47,949 nt of DNA from IMG/VR virus record IMGVR_UViG_3300030419_000870, positions 1 through 47,949 of that record; one strand, given 5' to 3'. Each line of letters opens with the position of its first letter. The first letter of the stretch is position 1. A model generated the notes under the pieces. That model was given only the letters and a program-made list of their open reading frames with translations, did no database searches and was not told where the DNA came from. Source of the stretch: a virus. Below, piece by piece: positions 46,893 to 47,949 of this stretch. A program made the position numbers and the translations under genes.

Positions 46893-47222
46893 ATGGCTAA
46901 TAAAATACAAAATGTGAAGTATACAGGTAGTGCAACAGCATCACCATCAATTGATTTACACTCTAAATTAGTATGTGGTTTCTTACCAGGTGCTGATTGG
47001 AATGGTACAACTATTACTTTCAAGTACTCCTCAGATGGAGCAGCTTGGAAAGATGTAAAAGAAACAGATGGTAGTGCAGTAAGTTATACAGTTGCTGCTG
47101 ATGATGTAACAAGGTGTGACCCTAGTGGTTGGGCTTTTGCATCAGGAGGATATTTACAAATAATATCTGGTTCTACTGAAGATACTAGCTCAGAAATAAA
47201 AGTTTTATTAAGAAGTAGTTAG
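46893..47222 (+). CDS. small virion-associated protein behind capsid (right variant)
   Basis: This 109-aa homologue of 124-453 has the same length and the same start MANKIQNVKYTGS. Differences are concentrated at KETDG (KNSSG on the left) and VTRCDPSGWAF (VAVVDPKDWYF), as in surface loops. It is a strain variant of the same gene rather than an obvious second function. Confidence 0.8.
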   Translation: MANKIQNVKYTGSATASPSIDLHSKLVCGFLPGADWNGTTITFKYSSDGAAWKDVKETDGSAVSYTVAADDVTRCDPSGWAFASGGYLQIISGSTEDTSSEIKVLLRSS

Positions 47223-47230
47223 GAGCATCA

Positions 47231-47425
47231 ATGAGTATGCTCTTAATGCTTAAAGAAGGTAGAGCTTTAGAAATAGATTCTAAAGGTAGTACACCTATAC
47301 AAGAATCATATCCATTAGAAGACGCTGTACCTGTAAGTGAAGTACGTAGTGCTACCTTTGGTATGGCTATGTTTGGACAATCACACTTTGCTAAAACAGT
47401 AAATGCAGAAGATAAGGCAGCTTAA
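47231..47425 (+). CDS. unknown 64-aa protein present only in the right variant
   Basis: It begins MSMLLMLKEGRALEIDSKGS and has a Gly/Met/Phe-rich patch ATFGMAMFGQSHF. It is inserted between the small virion protein and the adaptor, where the left end has only 9 bases. The start and stop fit the neighbours (TAATG overlap with the adaptor). It is a gene-content difference between the two variants; function unknown. Confidence 0.6.
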   Translation: MSMLLMLKEGRALEIDSKGSTPIQESYPLEDAVPVSEVRSATFGMAMFGQSHFAKTVNAEDKAA

Positions 47426-47949
47426 TGAGTACAAATGTAAGAGGATTAATAGATAGAGTTTTTAGAGAATATCTAGAACCAAATGATGATTTAAATTCAT
47501 ATACTGCATTAGCTTCAGGAATATCTAATAGTGCAACTTCAATATCTTTTAACGCAGACCTTTTGACACAAGAAGAAGAAGATGTTATGGACGCAGGAAC
47601 TATAATTGAATGCGACCAAGAACTTATGTATTGTACAGATGTAGATACAGTTAATAACACAGTTACAGTTGTTAGAGGTGTTAGAGGTACAAGTGCAGAT
47701 TCACATGATGCTGGTGCAATTTTAAAGATTGCTCCTGTATTTACACGTAAAGCTGTGTTTGATGCTGTATCAGACCAGATAACAAATCTTTATCCAACAT
47801 TATATGCTGTTGAAACTAAAGAAGTAACAAGTGGTACTGGTTATACATTACTTGGAAGTTATGATTCACCAGGTACAAATAATTATTTGGTAACTCCTAT
47901 AAAAGCTATATCTCAATATACAGACTGGTCTGCAGGTTCAGACCAAACA
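47425..47949 (+). CDS. head-tail adaptor-like protein, 5' part (right variant, runs off window)
   Basis: The first 175 codons, homologous to 463-1455. It begins MSTNVRGLIDRVFREYLEP and shares VFDAVSDQITNLYPTLYAVE. It is strongly diverged in the segment after residue 25 but nearly identical around residues 105-125 and 150-170. The 3' end lies outside the window. Confidence 0.8.
   Translation, partial: MSTNVRGLIDRVFREYLEPNDDLNSYTALASGISNSATSISFNADLLTQEEEDVMDAGTIIECDQELMYCTDVDTVNNTVTVVRGVRGTSADSHDAGAILKIAPVFTRKAVFDAVSDQITNLYPTLYAVETKEVTSGTGYTLLGSYDSPGTNNYLVTPIKAISQYTDWSAGSDQT

Noticed and set aside
1-47949. Temperate lifestyle genes (integrase, excisionase, CI-like repressor)
   Set aside because: None recognised on either strand; only small HTH-like proteins without repressor hallmarks. 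The phage is treated as lytic.

Overview
The window is an AT-rich (about one third G+C by eye), densely packed genome of a tailed double-stranded DNA bacteriophage, almost certainly from an uncultured marine sample. It has a terminase, portal, scaffold and HK97-fold-like capsid, glycine-rich tail adhesins of the kind common in marine phages, and lysis genes. There is no recognisable tape-measure or tail-sheath gene, and the largest gene (1,944 aa) lies between portal and capsid, so a short-tailed (podovirus-like) virion is the best guess. The host is unknown. An r1t-type holin, Thr-rich linkers ending in VPE in a secreted protein, strong GAAAGGAG ribosome sites and several apparently leaderless promoters fit a Gram-positive, possibly marine actinobacterial, host. 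This is inference.

Layout. Plus strand 1-18696: end of the capsid gene, head-tail adaptor and tail proteins (124-3422), a repeat-built fibre (3426-5477), a cassette of docking modules, poly-glycine adhesins and accessory proteins (5477-10038), a 2-oxoglutarate oxygenase and two paralogues of unknown role (10056-12029), small membrane proteins, a thermonuclease-like enzyme, a 719-aa secreted acidic protein, a DUF5675-type wall enzyme, and a holin. Minus strand 30119-18773: an early operon of about 25 mostly small genes. It includes small zinc-binding proteins, SSB, a MoxR ATPase/VWA pair, a metallophosphoesterase, a Sak/Rad52-like annealing protein, a transglycosylase-like lysozyme and a SET-domain protein. 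No DNA polymerase, primase or helicase is visible. A 570-bp non-coding control region (30120-30689) with nested inverted repeats separates this operon from the divergent plus-strand morphogenesis operon: terminase, portal, giant internal protein, four further virion proteins, then scaffold and major capsid protein.

The most unusual layer is RNA. A GC-rich structured leader of about 180 nt with a predicted pseudoknot precedes scaffold and capsid. The early operon is punctuated by hairpins: two have different 8-bp stems but the same loop length and similar loops. A three-way-junction element displays a loop complementary to the phage's own Shine-Dalgarno sequence. Strong terminators with GNRA loops complete the set.

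The ends are informative. Bases 1-95 repeat exactly at 46770-46864 and then the two copies diverge to related but different versions of the same genes, with one gene gained on the right. This looks like a circular or circularly permuted genome whose assembly ran from one strain variant into another, so the unit genome is probably about 46.8 kb. A real partial duplication cannot be excluded.
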